A model generated the notes under the pieces. The model was given only the letters and a program-made list of their open reading frames with translations. It searched no databases and was not told where the DNA came from. Both the position numbers and the translations under genes were made by a program. A DNA stretch of 64,000 bases, taken from Cypionkella sp049896245. Its GTDB lineage: Bacteria > Pseudomonadota > Alphaproteobacteria > Rhodobacterales > Rhodobacteraceae. Positions 15,826 through 24,589 of the stretch are shown here, one piece after another. Every line of letters begins with the position of its first letter. Within the stretch, counting starts at the first letter, position 1. The stretch is from positions 1 to 64,000 of the forward strand of contig NZ_JAFCTX010000023.1 of the NCBI RefSeq assembly GCF_049896245.1. Direction: 5' to 3'.

Positions 15826-17019
15826 CTACCGCCCCCATGCCGCTTGAATCAGGTCTTCAATCTCGCCATTCACCGCGTTCAGGCTTTCCATCGCGCGCTC
15901 GTAAGTCGCCCGGGTGAAATCGGCCTTCTCCACCTCATACAGCGTCTGCTTGGTCAGCCCCGCATCGGAAATAGCCGTTGATTTCAATACCGTATGGTTC
16001 AGTACGTGATCGCCGAACAGGCTGCGCATGAAACTGACCATCTGGTTCTGCGGCCCATCCCCCGGCTCATACCTAGTGACCAGATAGCGCAGCCAGTCAT
16101 AACTCATGTTGCCGCCCGCATCCGCCACCACGCCCAAAAGGTTCGAGGTCATCAGCAAAAACTGGCACATACTCATCACATCCAGCATCTGCGGATGCAC
16201 CGTTACCAGCACAGAAGTGGCAGCAGACAAAGCCGACATGGTGAGGAACCCCAGTTGCGGCGGGCAGTCGATCACAACCAGATCGTAATCGGCTTCCACC
16301 TGCGCCAAGGCATCGGAAATTCTGGTAAAGAACAGATTACCGCCGCGCACGGCCAGCATACGCGGCGTGTCATGTTCAAACTCCATCAACTCCAGATTGC
16401 CGGGAATCAGATGCAGGTTGGTGAAATATGTCGGCCGGATAATGTCGCGCAACGGCAGCGGATCATCATAGCGGATCGCATCATACAAAGTCCCACCATC
16501 GGCCAGATCAAACTCGGGCTGATAGCCGTGCAGCGCTGAAAGGCTGGCCTGCGGATCAAGATCAATCGCCAGCACCTTGTAGCCATCCAGCGCCGCCTTC
16601 TGCGCCAGATGTGCCGCCGTCGTGGTCTTGCCCGAGCCACCCTTGAAGTTAATCACCGTGATCACCTGCAAATGATCCCCAGCCCGCCGCCCCGGCAGAT
16701 AAGTGCCCGGTGCCTTCGCCCCAATCTCCAACATCTGCCGTAACGCCATGATATCTTTCGAGGAATACAACCGCCGCCCGCCCGCCCCGGTTTGCGGCTG
16801 CGGTCCGCGCCCTTCCAGCGACAGTTTGCGCAAATAGGCATCCTTGACGCCCAGCAAGCCCGCCACCTCGCCCGAACTGAACGACCGCAGTTGCTTTTGC
16901 GCATTCGGCGGGAAAAGCTGCGTGCGGTGCGCCATCAGACGCTCTGACAATTTGGCCGCATGTTCGCCGACCAAACGGTCGATCCGGTCTTTTCGTTGCG
17001 CCCGATCTTTTTCTTGCAT
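15826..17019 (-). CDS. repA: Plasmid partition ATPase RepA (ParA family)
   Basis: This 397-residue Walker-type ParA ATPase has an N-terminal MerR-like/HTH region ('FSSGEVAGLLGVKDAYLRKLSLEG', 'GGRRLYSSKDIMALRQML'). The deviant Walker A KGGSGKTT lies at residues 126-133, with 'DLDPQASLS' and 'DLVVIDCPPQLG' after it. It is the first gene of the repABC operon and typically represses that operon by binding its promoter with RepB. ATG 17019 is used; a GTG two codons upstream is the alternative. The length is normal for the family. Confidence 0.93.
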   Translation of the reverse strand: MQEKDRAQRKDRIDRLVGEHAAKLSERLMAHRTQLFPPNAQKQLRSFSSGEVAGLLGVKDAYLRKLSLEGRGPQPQTGAGGRRLYSSKDIMALRQMLEIGAKAPGTYLPGRRAGDHLQVITVINFKGGSGKTTTAAHLAQKAALDGYKVLAIDLDPQASLSALHGYQPEFDLADGGTLYDAIRYDDPLPLRDIIRPTYFTNLHLIPGNLELMEFEHDTPRMLAVRGGNLFFTRISDALAQVEADYDLVVIDCPPQLGFLTMSALSAATSVLVTVHPQMLDVMSMCQFLLMTSNLLGVVADAGGNMSYDWLRYLVTRYEPGDGPQNQMVSFMRSLFGDHVLNHTVLKSTAISDAGLTKQTLYEVEKADFTRATYERAMESLNAVNGEIEDLIQAAWGR

Positions 17020-17054
17020 GCCCACTGCCCAGACTTTGTGTCTAACACCGTTTG

Positions 17055-17091
17055 TTACGGCATTTATCGGTTATTTCCGTTTATACCGTAA
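17055..17091. promoter_or_regulatory. Operator-like dyad upstream of repA
   Basis: TTACGG (17055-17060) and CCGTAA (17086-17091) flank AT-rich DNA with further CCG/CGG half-sites 36-72 bases upstream of repA. This is a likely autoregulatory site of the repABC promoter. The inner symmetry is imperfect. Confidence 0.45.
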
Positions 17092-17152
17092 TTGAATGGC
17101 GTAGGAATCCGAGTCGCGCAAGACATTTCTGTATGTTGTGGTCGTCGAAGTG

Positions 17153-17190
17153 AAAACCACAAGTCATTCCCAGCGGGGAAGGCATTTGCG
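17153..17190 (+). repeat. Dispersed dyad repeat, copy A
   Basis: It contains CCACAAGTCATTCCC followed by AGCGGGGAAGGCATTTGCG; the dyad core TTCCCAGCGGGGAA is at 17167-17180. Related copies lie at 31965-32008 and 50786-50830. It sits in the repA/parB-like divergent region. Confidence 0.75.
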
Positions 17191-17236
17191 CCGCCGCACG
17201 CCGCTTAAAACCTTCTGAAACGGCTGTGTGACCAAG

Positions 17237-17245
17237 TTATCCACA
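17237..17245 (+). promoter_or_regulatory. DnaA box
   Basis: TTATCCACA matches the DnaA consensus exactly, 29 bases upstream of the ParB-like gene start and ~220 bases from repA. It may be chance, but the position between partition genes is suggestive. Confidence 0.5.
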
Positions 17246-17273
17246 CACGCGGCCTTATTTCACAGGAAATCCC

Positions 17274-18254
17274 ATGCCCATCATCCGCCCCTTCCTCGCC
17301 ATTCCAACCCCAGAAACCATCCCGACAGCCCCACATACAGCCGAGGACGGCCCAAAAATCCTGTTCGTTCCACTGGATGCGATCAGCACCAAAAAGCTGC
17401 GCCGTGACCGTTCCTGCCACATCGACCCCCAAATTGACGATCTGAAAGCCTCGATTCTGGCAACGGGCCTGTCAAACCCGATTCGCATCGACATTTCGCG
17501 CCCCGGCAGCTTCGAGTTGGTTCAAGGCTGGCGCAGGCTATCGGCTTACCGCGCTTTGCACGCCGAAACCGGTTTGAATTGCTTTGCCGAAATCCCCGCC
17601 ATTGCGGTCGAAAACTTCACCTCGATGGAAAAACTCTACCGTCGCATGGTCGATGAAAACATGGTGCGCAAGGATCTGTCCTGGGCCGAAATGGGTCGCA
17701 TCGCACTGACCTATAAGGACGAGCGTTCTGCCGATTGCGACAGCCTTGAAGAAGCCATCGACGCCCTGTTCGCCTCAGCCAGCCCGCAAAAGCGCAACTA
17801 CATCCGCCACTTTGCTGAACTGATCCACCGTCTGGAAAAGGTGCTGGCGTTTCCCGAAGCCATTCCGCGCGCGCTTGGCATTGCTCTGAACCAAGCCCTG
17901 CAAAGCGAATCCGGTCGCACAGCAGCCCTGTGCAGCGCCCTGCGCGCCAATCCCCACCGCAATGCGGCGACCGAACTTGACATCCTGCGCCATTTTGCAA
18001 CCGAGCCCGAGGCCCCCGACCGCTTTGAAGATACCCCCCTTTTGCCGCGTGGTCTTTACACCCCCGCAAAACCCGGCAAAGCCCGCAGCCCCACGCGCCC
18101 AGAAGCCTTGGTGCGGCACGATCTGATGGGCGGTGCCGTCAGTTGTACCCTCGCCCCCGGCCGGGTCGAGCTGCACCTTGACCGCGATTTCAGCCAAACC
18201 CCGCGCAACCGCCTTGAGGTTGCCGTCGCCGCCTTCTGCGCCGCCTTGGCTTAA
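17274..18254 (+). CDS. ParB/RepB-like partition protein, divergent from repABC
   Basis: This 326-residue protein has a ParB N-terminal domain about residues 25-130 ('FVPLDAISTKKLRRDRS', 'SILATGLSNPIRIDISRP', 'LVQGWRRLSAYRALH', 'RRMVDENMVRKDLSWAEMGRIAL'). A helical middle with a weak helix-turn-helix follows ('SASPQKRNYIRHFAELIHRLEKVL'). It differs clearly from the RepB in the operon. ATG 17274 has AGGA 6 nt upstream. Similar ParB-like genes are often found beside Rhodobacteraceae replicons. Its exact centromere or function is not known; it could be a regulator or an accessory partition factor. Confidence 0.8.
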   Translation: MPIIRPFLAIPTPETIPTAPHTAEDGPKILFVPLDAISTKKLRRDRSCHIDPQIDDLKASILATGLSNPIRIDISRPGSFELVQGWRRLSAYRALHAETGLNCFAEIPAIAVENFTSMEKLYRRMVDENMVRKDLSWAEMGRIALTYKDERSADCDSLEEAIDALFASASPQKRNYIRHFAELIHRLEKVLAFPEAIPRALGIALNQALQSESGRTAALCSALRANPHRNAATELDILRHFATEPEAPDRFEDTPLLPRGLYTPAKPGKARSPTRPEALVRHDLMGGAVSCTLAPGRVELHLDRDFSQTPRNRLEVAVAAFCAALA

Positions 18255-18434
18255 GGCCGCCAAAGCCAGTAGGGCAGGGGGGTCGGCCAAGGTGCCGAAC
18301 CCCGCCTGTCGCCGAAAATGCTTGCCAATGACCGCCGCACGCGGTGATCTTGGGCGTTGGGTGATCTGCCACGCCCAACTTCGCGTATCTAAACGCAGCT
18401 ATAAATTCTTTCCCCACAGCGCAGAGCGTTTGAT

Positions 18435-19922
18435 TTGATCCAATCTCGCACATTCATCGGCATTTTTGCGCTGCTGGTCAGCCTTGTCGCTATCTTTCAG
18501 CTAGAGCAATCGCGGTCGGGATTGCAGATTTCCGACTTCAGCGTCGGCACAACGCCAGTGACCCTGTATCAACGCGCATCCTTGCAGCAGGCGGGCCCGA
18601 TTGTCGTGGTGGCGCATGGCTTTGCCGGATCGCGTCAGATCATGCAGTCGTATTCGCTGGCCCTCGCACAGGCAGGCTACCGGGTGCTGGCGTTTGATTT
18701 CGAAGGCCATGGCCGCAATCCGAAACCGATGTCGGGCGATGTGACATCACTCGAAGGCACAACCGCGCTGCTGGTGGCCGAAACGCGCCGGGTGATCGCC
18801 TATGGCCGCAGTTTGCCCGGCGACACCCGCATTGGCCTGCTGGGTCATTCCATGGCGACAGATATCATCATCCGCGCCAGTATCGACGAGGTGGCCGCAG
18901 GCCATCCGGTGCAGGCCGTGGTGGCGATTTCAATGTTCTCGCAGGCAGTTACCGCCGATGCACCACATCAGTTGCTGGTGATATCGGGCGAGTGGGAAAG
19001 CTTTCTGCGCAAAGCCGGGCTTGACGCTGTGCATCTGGTGGACCCGGCGGCGACCGAGGCCGCGGTGGCCCAATCGGGCGCAGTCAGGCGGGCGACAATG
19101 GTTGCACCCGGCGTCGAGCATGTCGGTGTGCTGTTCAGCACCCCAGCGGTCAAGGCCGCCCAAGATTGGTTCGACAGCACTTTTGACCATCGCAGCAACA
19201 CCACGCCCACCCCGCGCGGCTGGTGGATCTTGGCGCTGCTTGCAGGCATCGTGCTGGGCTTTTACCCCATCGTCGCAAAACTGCCAGCCGCACCCGCAGC
19301 CCCGGCCATTCCGACGGGGCGCTTTATACTGGCCATCCTCATCCCGATGGCCGTGGTCCCCCTCGTCATCACCCCATTTTACCGTAACTTCCTGCCGGTT
19401 TTGGTGGCCGATTATCTGATGCTGCATCTGGCGCTGTTCGGGCTGCTTCAGCTTGCGCTGCTCGGGATATGGCCGCGCTGGCAAACCAAAGCCGCGCCCT
19501 TGTCGGCGCTGGCGCTGATGCTGTGGGGGATACTGGTGTTCGGGCTGGCGCTGGATCGTTACGCCGCAAACTTCTGGCCGACATGGCAGCGCCTGCCGAT
19601 CATTGCAGCGCTTTGCGTAGGCTGCGTGCCCTGCATGGTCGCCGACAGCTATCTGACCCAAGCCGGGCGGGCGGCGCTGTGGCGCAGAGTGGCCGCAAGG
19701 CTGGCACTCTTTGCCTCGCTGGGGATGGCGGTGGCACTTGATCCCGGCGATCTGACCTTTGTGCTGATCGTGCTGCCGGTGTTTGTGCTGTTCTTTCTGG
19801 TGCATGGCCTGATGGGGCGCTGGATCGGGAGGAAATCTGGTGCATTGGCGGCTGGGGTCGGGCTGGGCCTTTGCCTCGCATGGGCACTTGGGGTCAGCTT
19901 TCCGTTGTTCGCCCCTGCATAA
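18435..19922 (+). CDS. Alpha/beta hydrolase with C-terminal multi-pass membrane domain
   Basis: Of 495 residues, one N-terminal membrane segment (about 7-22) is followed by an alpha/beta-hydrolase domain with oxyanion region 'VVVAHGFAGSRQIM', 'VLAFDFEGHGRNP', the nucleophile elbow 'GLLGHSMATD' (Ser), and a late His in 'APGVEHVGVLF'. After residue ~260 come six to seven hydrophobic helices. The hydrolase therefore probably faces one side of the inner membrane while the C-terminus anchors it. The only N-terminal start is TTG 18435, and no strong ribosome site is seen. The substrate is unknown; lipid-like esters are a guess. Confidence 0.75.
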   Translation: MIQSRTFIGIFALLVSLVAIFQLEQSRSGLQISDFSVGTTPVTLYQRASLQQAGPIVVVAHGFAGSRQIMQSYSLALAQAGYRVLAFDFEGHGRNPKPMSGDVTSLEGTTALLVAETRRVIAYGRSLPGDTRIGLLGHSMATDIIIRASIDEVAAGHPVQAVVAISMFSQAVTADAPHQLLVISGEWESFLRKAGLDAVHLVDPAATEAAVAQSGAVRRATMVAPGVEHVGVLFSTPAVKAAQDWFDSTFDHRSNTTPTPRGWWILALLAGIVLGFYPIVAKLPAAPAAPAIPTGRFILAILIPMAVVPLVITPFYRNFLPVLVADYLMLHLALFGLLQLALLGIWPRWQTKAAPLSALALMLWGILVFGLALDRYAANFWPTWQRLPIIAALCVGCVPCMVADSYLTQAGRAALWRRVAARLALFASLGMAVALDPGDLTFVLIVLPVFVLFFLVHGLMGRWIGRKSGALAAGVGLGLCLAWALGVSFPLFAPA

Positions 19923-20052
19923 GCTTAGGTGGATTTTACTGGCCCCGCCGCAAAGCCAGCCCATATGTGTTACAAGCCATTTTCGCTCGCTTCAAAGGCC
20001 GCTGACACATGCCGCTGATCACCATCCCAAAAAGCCGCGATGAGGCACGGAT

Positions 20053-21282
20053 ATGAACCACTACCCGCGCGTCAGCCTCTATGCGCTGCTGCTGGCCGCC
20101 ACGGGGATACCGCTTTACATCCACCTGCCACAGTTCGCCGCGATCAATCTGGGCATCAGTCTGGGCACCATCGGCACCATCCTGCTGCTGATCCGGGTGA
20201 TCGACCTCGCGCAAGATCCGCTGATCGGCTGGGCGATTGACCGTTGGCCGCGCCTGCAAACCACCTTTGCCATGGCCGCCGTAGCGGGCCTTGCGATTGG
20301 CTTTCCGCTGCTGTTTTCGTTATCTCGCGGCCCGCATGTCGTGGCACAACTGGTAGCGGCCCTCATCCTGCTGTTTGCCGCCTACAGCTTGGGCACCATC
20401 CTGCTCTATGGCCGCAGCACCACCTTGGCCGAGCGGCCCGAACCGGCAGCCCTGCTGACACTCGCCGCCTACCGCGAGGGCGGCATGTTGGCGGGCGTGA
20501 TCCTTGCCGCAATGGCCCCTGCGGTTCTGGTGGCTTTGGGGGCAGGCGGGCAGGGCTATCCAGCGTTTGGGCTGATGTTGGGCGGGCTGGCGATACTGAC
20601 AGCGGTGATCAGCTATTCGATCTGGCAGCGCCCGGTGATCTTGGGCGAGTCGTTTTCCCTCGCAGGTCTGGCCAATGCAGGGGCGTTGCGGATTTTGGTG
20701 CTGGCCTTGGTCAACAGCCTGCCCGTCGCCATCACCTCGACGCTGTTCTTGTTCTTTGTCGAAGATCGCTTGCAACTGCCGGGCAGGGCAGGGGGCTTGC
20801 TGACGCTGTTCTTCCTAAGTGCGGGCCTGAGCGTGCCGATATGGACGCGGATCAGCCAGCGGATAGGGGCCAAGACCACCCTGATGATCTCGATGCCCTT
20901 GGCAATCCTGGGCTTTGCTGGTGCGGCGTTTCTTGCCCCCGGTGATTACTTGGGCTTTGCGATCATCTGCGTGGCGGCAGGGGCTGCGCTTGGGTCTGAC
21001 ACCATCCTGCTGCCCGCGATGTTTTCGGTGGCGCTGACGCGGGCAGGGCTGAAAGCCTCGCTCGCCTTTGGCATCTGGGCATTTGCGGGCAAGCTTGGGT
21101 TGGCGCTGGCGGCGTTTATCGTGATGCCGCTGCTGCAATGGAACGGTTTCGTGCCCGGCCAAGTTAACTCGGCGCTGGCATTGAGCACCCTGAACATGGC
21201 CTATGCCGTGATCCCCTGCGTGCTGAAACTCGCCGCCCTTGCCTTGGTTATAGCCCTGCCGTCTGAGGATAATCTACGATGA
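20053..21282 (+). CDS. MFS transporter
   Basis: This 409-residue protein has about 12 hydrophobic helices and the conserved loop 2-3 of MFS/GPH carriers ('DLAQDPLIGWAIDRWP'). The first helices read 'SLYALLLAATGIPLYIHLPQFA'. It resembles sodium:sugar (GPH)-like MFS proteins. The substrate is not deducible. ATG 20053 is the first good start. It lies between the hydrolase gene and the exonuclease gene on the same strand; the gaps (130 and 55 bases) leave operon membership open. Confidence 0.8.
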   Translation: MNHYPRVSLYALLLAATGIPLYIHLPQFAAINLGISLGTIGTILLLIRVIDLAQDPLIGWAIDRWPRLQTTFAMAAVAGLAIGFPLLFSLSRGPHVVAQLVAALILLFAAYSLGTILLYGRSTTLAERPEPAALLTLAAYREGGMLAGVILAAMAPAVLVALGAGGQGYPAFGLMLGGLAILTAVISYSIWQRPVILGESFSLAGLANAGALRILVLALVNSLPVAITSTLFLFFVEDRLQLPGRAGGLLTLFFLSAGLSVPIWTRISQRIGAKTTLMISMPLAILGFAGAAFLAPGDYLGFAIICVAAGAALGSDTILLPAMFSVALTRAGLKASLAFGIWAFAGKLGLALAAFIVMPLLQWNGFVPGQVNSALALSTLNMAYAVIPCVLKLAALALVIALPSEDNLR

Positions 21283-21337
21283 AACCATCCCGCCGCATGC
21301 AGACAGACCCAAGCACCCGCATCCGGCCCGTGCCGTG

Positions 21338-22327
21338 ATGCGCGCCGACGACATCCTGTACCCAACCGATATGGGACTTTACTGCGCCCCCGGCGATTTC
21401 TACATCGACCCGCTGCGCCCGGTGCCGCGCGCCTTGGTCACGCATGGCCACGCCGACCACGCCCGCCCCGGAAATGACGCAGTGATGGCCACACGCCAGA
21501 CGCTGGAAATCATGGCGATCCGCTATGGCGAGGATTTCACCGCCAACCGCCAGATTGCCGAAGGCCAGATGCGGGTCGGCGATGTCACCGTCAGCTTCCA
21601 TCCGGCAGGCCATGTGCTGGGGTCAGCGCAAATCCTGATTACCCCGGATAACGGCCCGCGCATACTCGTTTCCGGCGATTATTGCCGCACCCCGAACCCG
21701 GTCTGCCTGCCGTTTGAGCCCGTCGCCTGCGATATCTTCATCACCGAAGCCACCTTTGGCCTGCCCGTTTTCCGCCACCCCGACCCGATCACCGAGATCA
21801 CCCGCCTGATCACCAGCATGGCCGAGTTTCCCGACCGCCCGCATCTGGTCGGTGCCTATGCGCTTGGCAAAGCGCAGCGGGTGATCGCCCTTGCGCGGGC
21901 AGCGGGCTATCACGCCCCCATCGCCATCCATGGCGCTTTGAAGCGGCTGTGCGATTACCATGTGGAACAAGGCATTGACCTTGGCCCGCTGGTGTCAGCC
22001 ACCGACCCCGGTGACGCGAAACTGATCCTCGCCCCGCCCTCGGCTTTCGCCAGCCCTTGGGTGCAACGCTTCCGCGACCCCGTCATCGCTTATGCCTCGG
22101 GCTGGATGACGGTGCGCGCCCGTGCCCGCCAGCGCGGGGTTGAGCTGCCGTTGGTGATCAGCGACCACGTCGATTGGCCGCAACTGACCGCCACCATCCG
22201 CGAATTATCCCCGCAAGAGGTCTGGATCACCCACGGCACCGAAGACGGCCTGATGCGCTGGTGCGAAATCGAGGGCATCGCCGCCCGCCCGCTGCGGCTG
22301 GTGGGGTATGAGGATGAACCCGAATGA
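21338..22327 (+). CDS. Ligase-associated DNA exonuclease (metallo-beta-lactamase fold)
   Basis: This ~329-residue protein has the metal-binding motif 'THGHADHARPG' near residue 30-40, 'HPAGHVLGSAQI', 'VSGDY', and a late His region ('ISDHVDWPQL', 'WITHG'). This is the beta-CASP-like exonuclease family that is nearly always next to an ATP-dependent DNA ligase, as here. Its stop overlaps the ligase ATG (ATGA). The start may be GTG 21335 or ATG 21338. It probably processes DNA ends for the ligase in repair. Confidence 0.9.
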   Translation: MRADDILYPTDMGLYCAPGDFYIDPLRPVPRALVTHGHADHARPGNDAVMATRQTLEIMAIRYGEDFTANRQIAEGQMRVGDVTVSFHPAGHVLGSAQILITPDNGPRILVSGDYCRTPNPVCLPFEPVACDIFITEATFGLPVFRHPDPITEITRLITSMAEFPDRPHLVGAYALGKAQRVIALARAAGYHAPIAIHGALKRLCDYHVEQGIDLGPLVSATDPGDAKLILAPPSAFASPWVQRFRDPVIAYASGWMTVRARARQRGVELPLVISDHVDWPQLTATIRELSPQEVWITHGTEDGLMRWCEIEGIAARPLRLVGYEDEPE

Positions 22328-23877
22328 AAGCCTTCGCGCGCCTGCTGGAACGGCTGGCCTTCACGGCAGGGCGCAATGCCAAGCTGACCATCTTGTCACA
22401 TTACTTCGCCGCCACCCCCGACCCTGATCGCGGCTGGGCACTGGCTGCACTGACCAGCACTTTGGATTTACGGCAGGTTTCCCCGTCGCTGCTGCGCCGA
22501 TTGGCGGGTGAGCGGGTGGACGAAAAGCTGTTCGCGCTGTCTTATGATTTCGTCGGCGATCTGGCCGAAACCATCGCGCTGATCTGGTCGGAAGCCACCA
22601 CCTCTGGCCCCGAAGTCACACTATCCGGTGCCGTGGCTTTGCTGCGCGACACATCGAAACTGGCGCTGCCCGCTGCCGTCGCTTCGATGCTGGATCGGAT
22701 GACCCCGCCCGAACGCCTCGCCTTCCTGAAGCTTGCCACCGGAAACATGCGGGTTGGCCTTTCTGCCCGTCTGGCGCGGGTCGCTTTGGCGCAAAACTCT
22801 GCCCGCAGTGTCGAGGAGATTGAGGAAATCTGGCACGGCCTAACCCCACCCTACATCCCGCTGTTCGATTGGCTTGGCGGCGGCGCGCGCCCCGAAGCGG
22901 CTTCATCTGCGCCGTTCCGCCCGGTGATGCTGTCGACCCCGATCACGCCCGAAGACCTATCAGCGCTTGATCCGGCAGATTACCTCGCCGAATGGAAATG
23001 GGACGGCATCCGGGTGCAGGCGGTGTCCGAAGGCGGCATGCGCCGGCTGTATTCCCGCACCGGCGAAGATATTGGCGCGGCGTTTCCCGACCTGCTTGAG
23101 GCACTGGAGTTTGAGGGGGCGGTGGATGGCGAACTCTTGATCCGGCGCGATGCCGATGTCGCCCCCTTTGCCGATCTGCAAAAGCGCCTTGGCCGCAAAG
23201 TGGTCAGCAAATCCATGCTGCAAAGCCACCCCGCCAGCCTGCGGCTTTACGACATTCTGACATGGCAAGGCGAGGATTTGCGCGCGCTGCCCCTGGCCGC
23301 GCGCCGCGCGCGGCTGCAAGCTGCCGCTTTCAACAGCGACCGCATCGACCTCTCGCCGCTTCTGCCCTTCACCACATGGGATGATCTGACCCAACTCCGC
23401 GCCACACCGCCCGCGTCGGTGATCGAAGGCGTGATGATCAAGCGCCGCAACGCGCCCTATATCGCCGGGCGTCCGCGTGGGCCGTGGTTCAAGTGGAAAC
23501 GCGACCCGAAGGTAATTGATGCGGTGCTGCTCTACGCGCAAAGCGGGCATGGCAAACGATCCGGCTTTTACAGCGATTTCACCTTTGGCGTCTGGGACGG
23601 CCCCGATCTTGTCCCCGTCGGCAAAGCCTATTTCGGCTTTACGGATGAGGAATTAAAAGAACTCGATCGCTTTGTGCGCAAGAACACCACCCAGCGCTTT
23701 GGCCCGGTGCGGCAGTTGGCCCCGCTGCTGGTGGTCGAGGTGGCGTTTGAGGGGCTGAACCTCTCGACACGGCACAAAGCGGGGTTGGCGATGCGGTTTC
23801 CGCGCATCTCGCGCATCCGCTGGGACAAACCAGCCGCCGAGGCCGATCAGTTGGAAACCCTGCGCACGATGTTGTGA
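22324..23877 (+). CDS. ATP-dependent DNA ligase
   Basis: This 517-residue protein has a DNA ligase N-terminal helical domain (residues 1-200), an adenylation domain with motif I 'EWKWDGIRVQ' (the lysine accepts AMP), 'GAVDGELLI' (motif III), 'EGVMIKRRNAPY' (motif IV), and 'WFKWKRDPK' (motif V). An OB-fold follows ('FEGLNLSTRHKAGLAMRFPRISRIRWDKP'). It forms a coupled pair with the upstream exonuclease, a known alphaproteobacterial DNA-repair cassette that is separate from the essential NAD-dependent ligase. Confidence 0.93.
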   Translation: MKAFARLLERLAFTAGRNAKLTILSHYFAATPDPDRGWALAALTSTLDLRQVSPSLLRRLAGERVDEKLFALSYDFVGDLAETIALIWSEATTSGPEVTLSGAVALLRDTSKLALPAAVASMLDRMTPPERLAFLKLATGNMRVGLSARLARVALAQNSARSVEEIEEIWHGLTPPYIPLFDWLGGGARPEAASSAPFRPVMLSTPITPEDLSALDPADYLAEWKWDGIRVQAVSEGGMRRLYSRTGEDIGAAFPDLLEALEFEGAVDGELLIRRDADVAPFADLQKRLGRKVVSKSMLQSHPASLRLYDILTWQGEDLRALPLAARRARLQAAAFNSDRIDLSPLLPFTTWDDLTQLRATPPASVIEGVMIKRRNAPYIAGRPRGPWFKWKRDPKVIDAVLLYAQSGHGKRSGFYSDFTFGVWDGPDLVPVGKAYFGFTDEELKELDRFVRKNTTQRFGPVRQLAPLLVVEVAFEGLNLSTRHKAGLAMRFPRISRIRWDKPAAEADQLETLRTML

Positions 23878-24018
23878 AAAAACGCCGGCACCGCCTGATT
23901 CCGATGGCATAGGGCATGATTGCAGCCCAAATACGCCCAATACGCGCCAACATGTAGCCCTGCGTCATTTTGCACTGAGGATTCCGCGCAACCTGTCGCG
24001 CACAAGTCGCTGGCTTAG

Positions 24019-24043
24019 GGAACCACGCGTTTTATCACCCGTT
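24019..24043 (+). promoter_or_regulatory. EcfG-type general stress promoter
   Basis: GGAAC (24019-24023), 16 bases, CGTT (24040-24043), pointing to the response regulator gene 56 bases downstream. Confidence 0.7.
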
Positions 24044-24099
24044 AACCTGTGCTTCGTAAAGTTTTCGAGGCAGCATGTGTGAAACGAATAGGTGTTAAG

Positions 24100-24525
24100 A
24101 TGGCCGGACGCATTTTGATTGTCGAGGACGAGATCATCGTCGCGATGGATCTGGAAGCGACGCTTGAAGACTTCGGGTTTGAAACTGTCGGCATCGCTGC
24201 CGACAAAGCAAGCGCGTTGCAGCTTGGGGCAACCAATCCTGACGTGGCGTTGGTGGATGTGAACCTGCGCGATGGCCCGACCGGGCCTGAAATTGGCGCA
24301 CGTTTGGCGCGTGATTTCGGGGTGAAGGTGGTATTCATCACCGCCAATCCGCGCATGCTGGGCGACGGTGTTTCAGGCGCAATCGGCGTGTTGCCGAAGC
24401 CCGCCGACCCCCACAGCATCCTGCAAACGGTTGAGTATATTCTTGGTCTTAAAAGCGGTCAGAACCACATGCCCGCGCCGCCGCCTGCTTTGACGGTGTT
24501 CAACGCGCCGCAAAATCACGCTTAG
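24100..24525 (+). CDS. Single-domain response regulator
   Basis: This 141-residue protein has one receiver domain and no output domain. Visible are the acidic pair 'VEDE', phospho-acceptor Asp53 in 'ALVDVNLRDG', the Thr in 'VVFITANPRM', and the Lys in 'GVLPKPAD', followed by a short tail. It resembles the receiver part of general stress anti-anti-sigma regulators and other HWE-kinase partners. The HWE kinase is encoded convergently just downstream, and an EcfG-like promoter lies upstream. ATG 24100 is used (AGG 8 nt upstream); an earlier ATG/GTG gives an extra 17 residues that do not belong to the fold. Confidence 0.87.
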   Translation: MAGRILIVEDEIIVAMDLEATLEDFGFETVGIAADKASALQLGATNPDVALVDVNLRDGPTGPEIGARLARDFGVKVVFITANPRMLGDGVSGAIGVLPKPADPHSILQTVEYILGLKSGQNHMPAPPPALTVFNAPQNHA

Positions 24526-24589
24526 ATCGGGGCCGCAATCACGGCCCAGATCGTCAACTGTCTGATTTTTGTATGCGATGGTATTGGCT

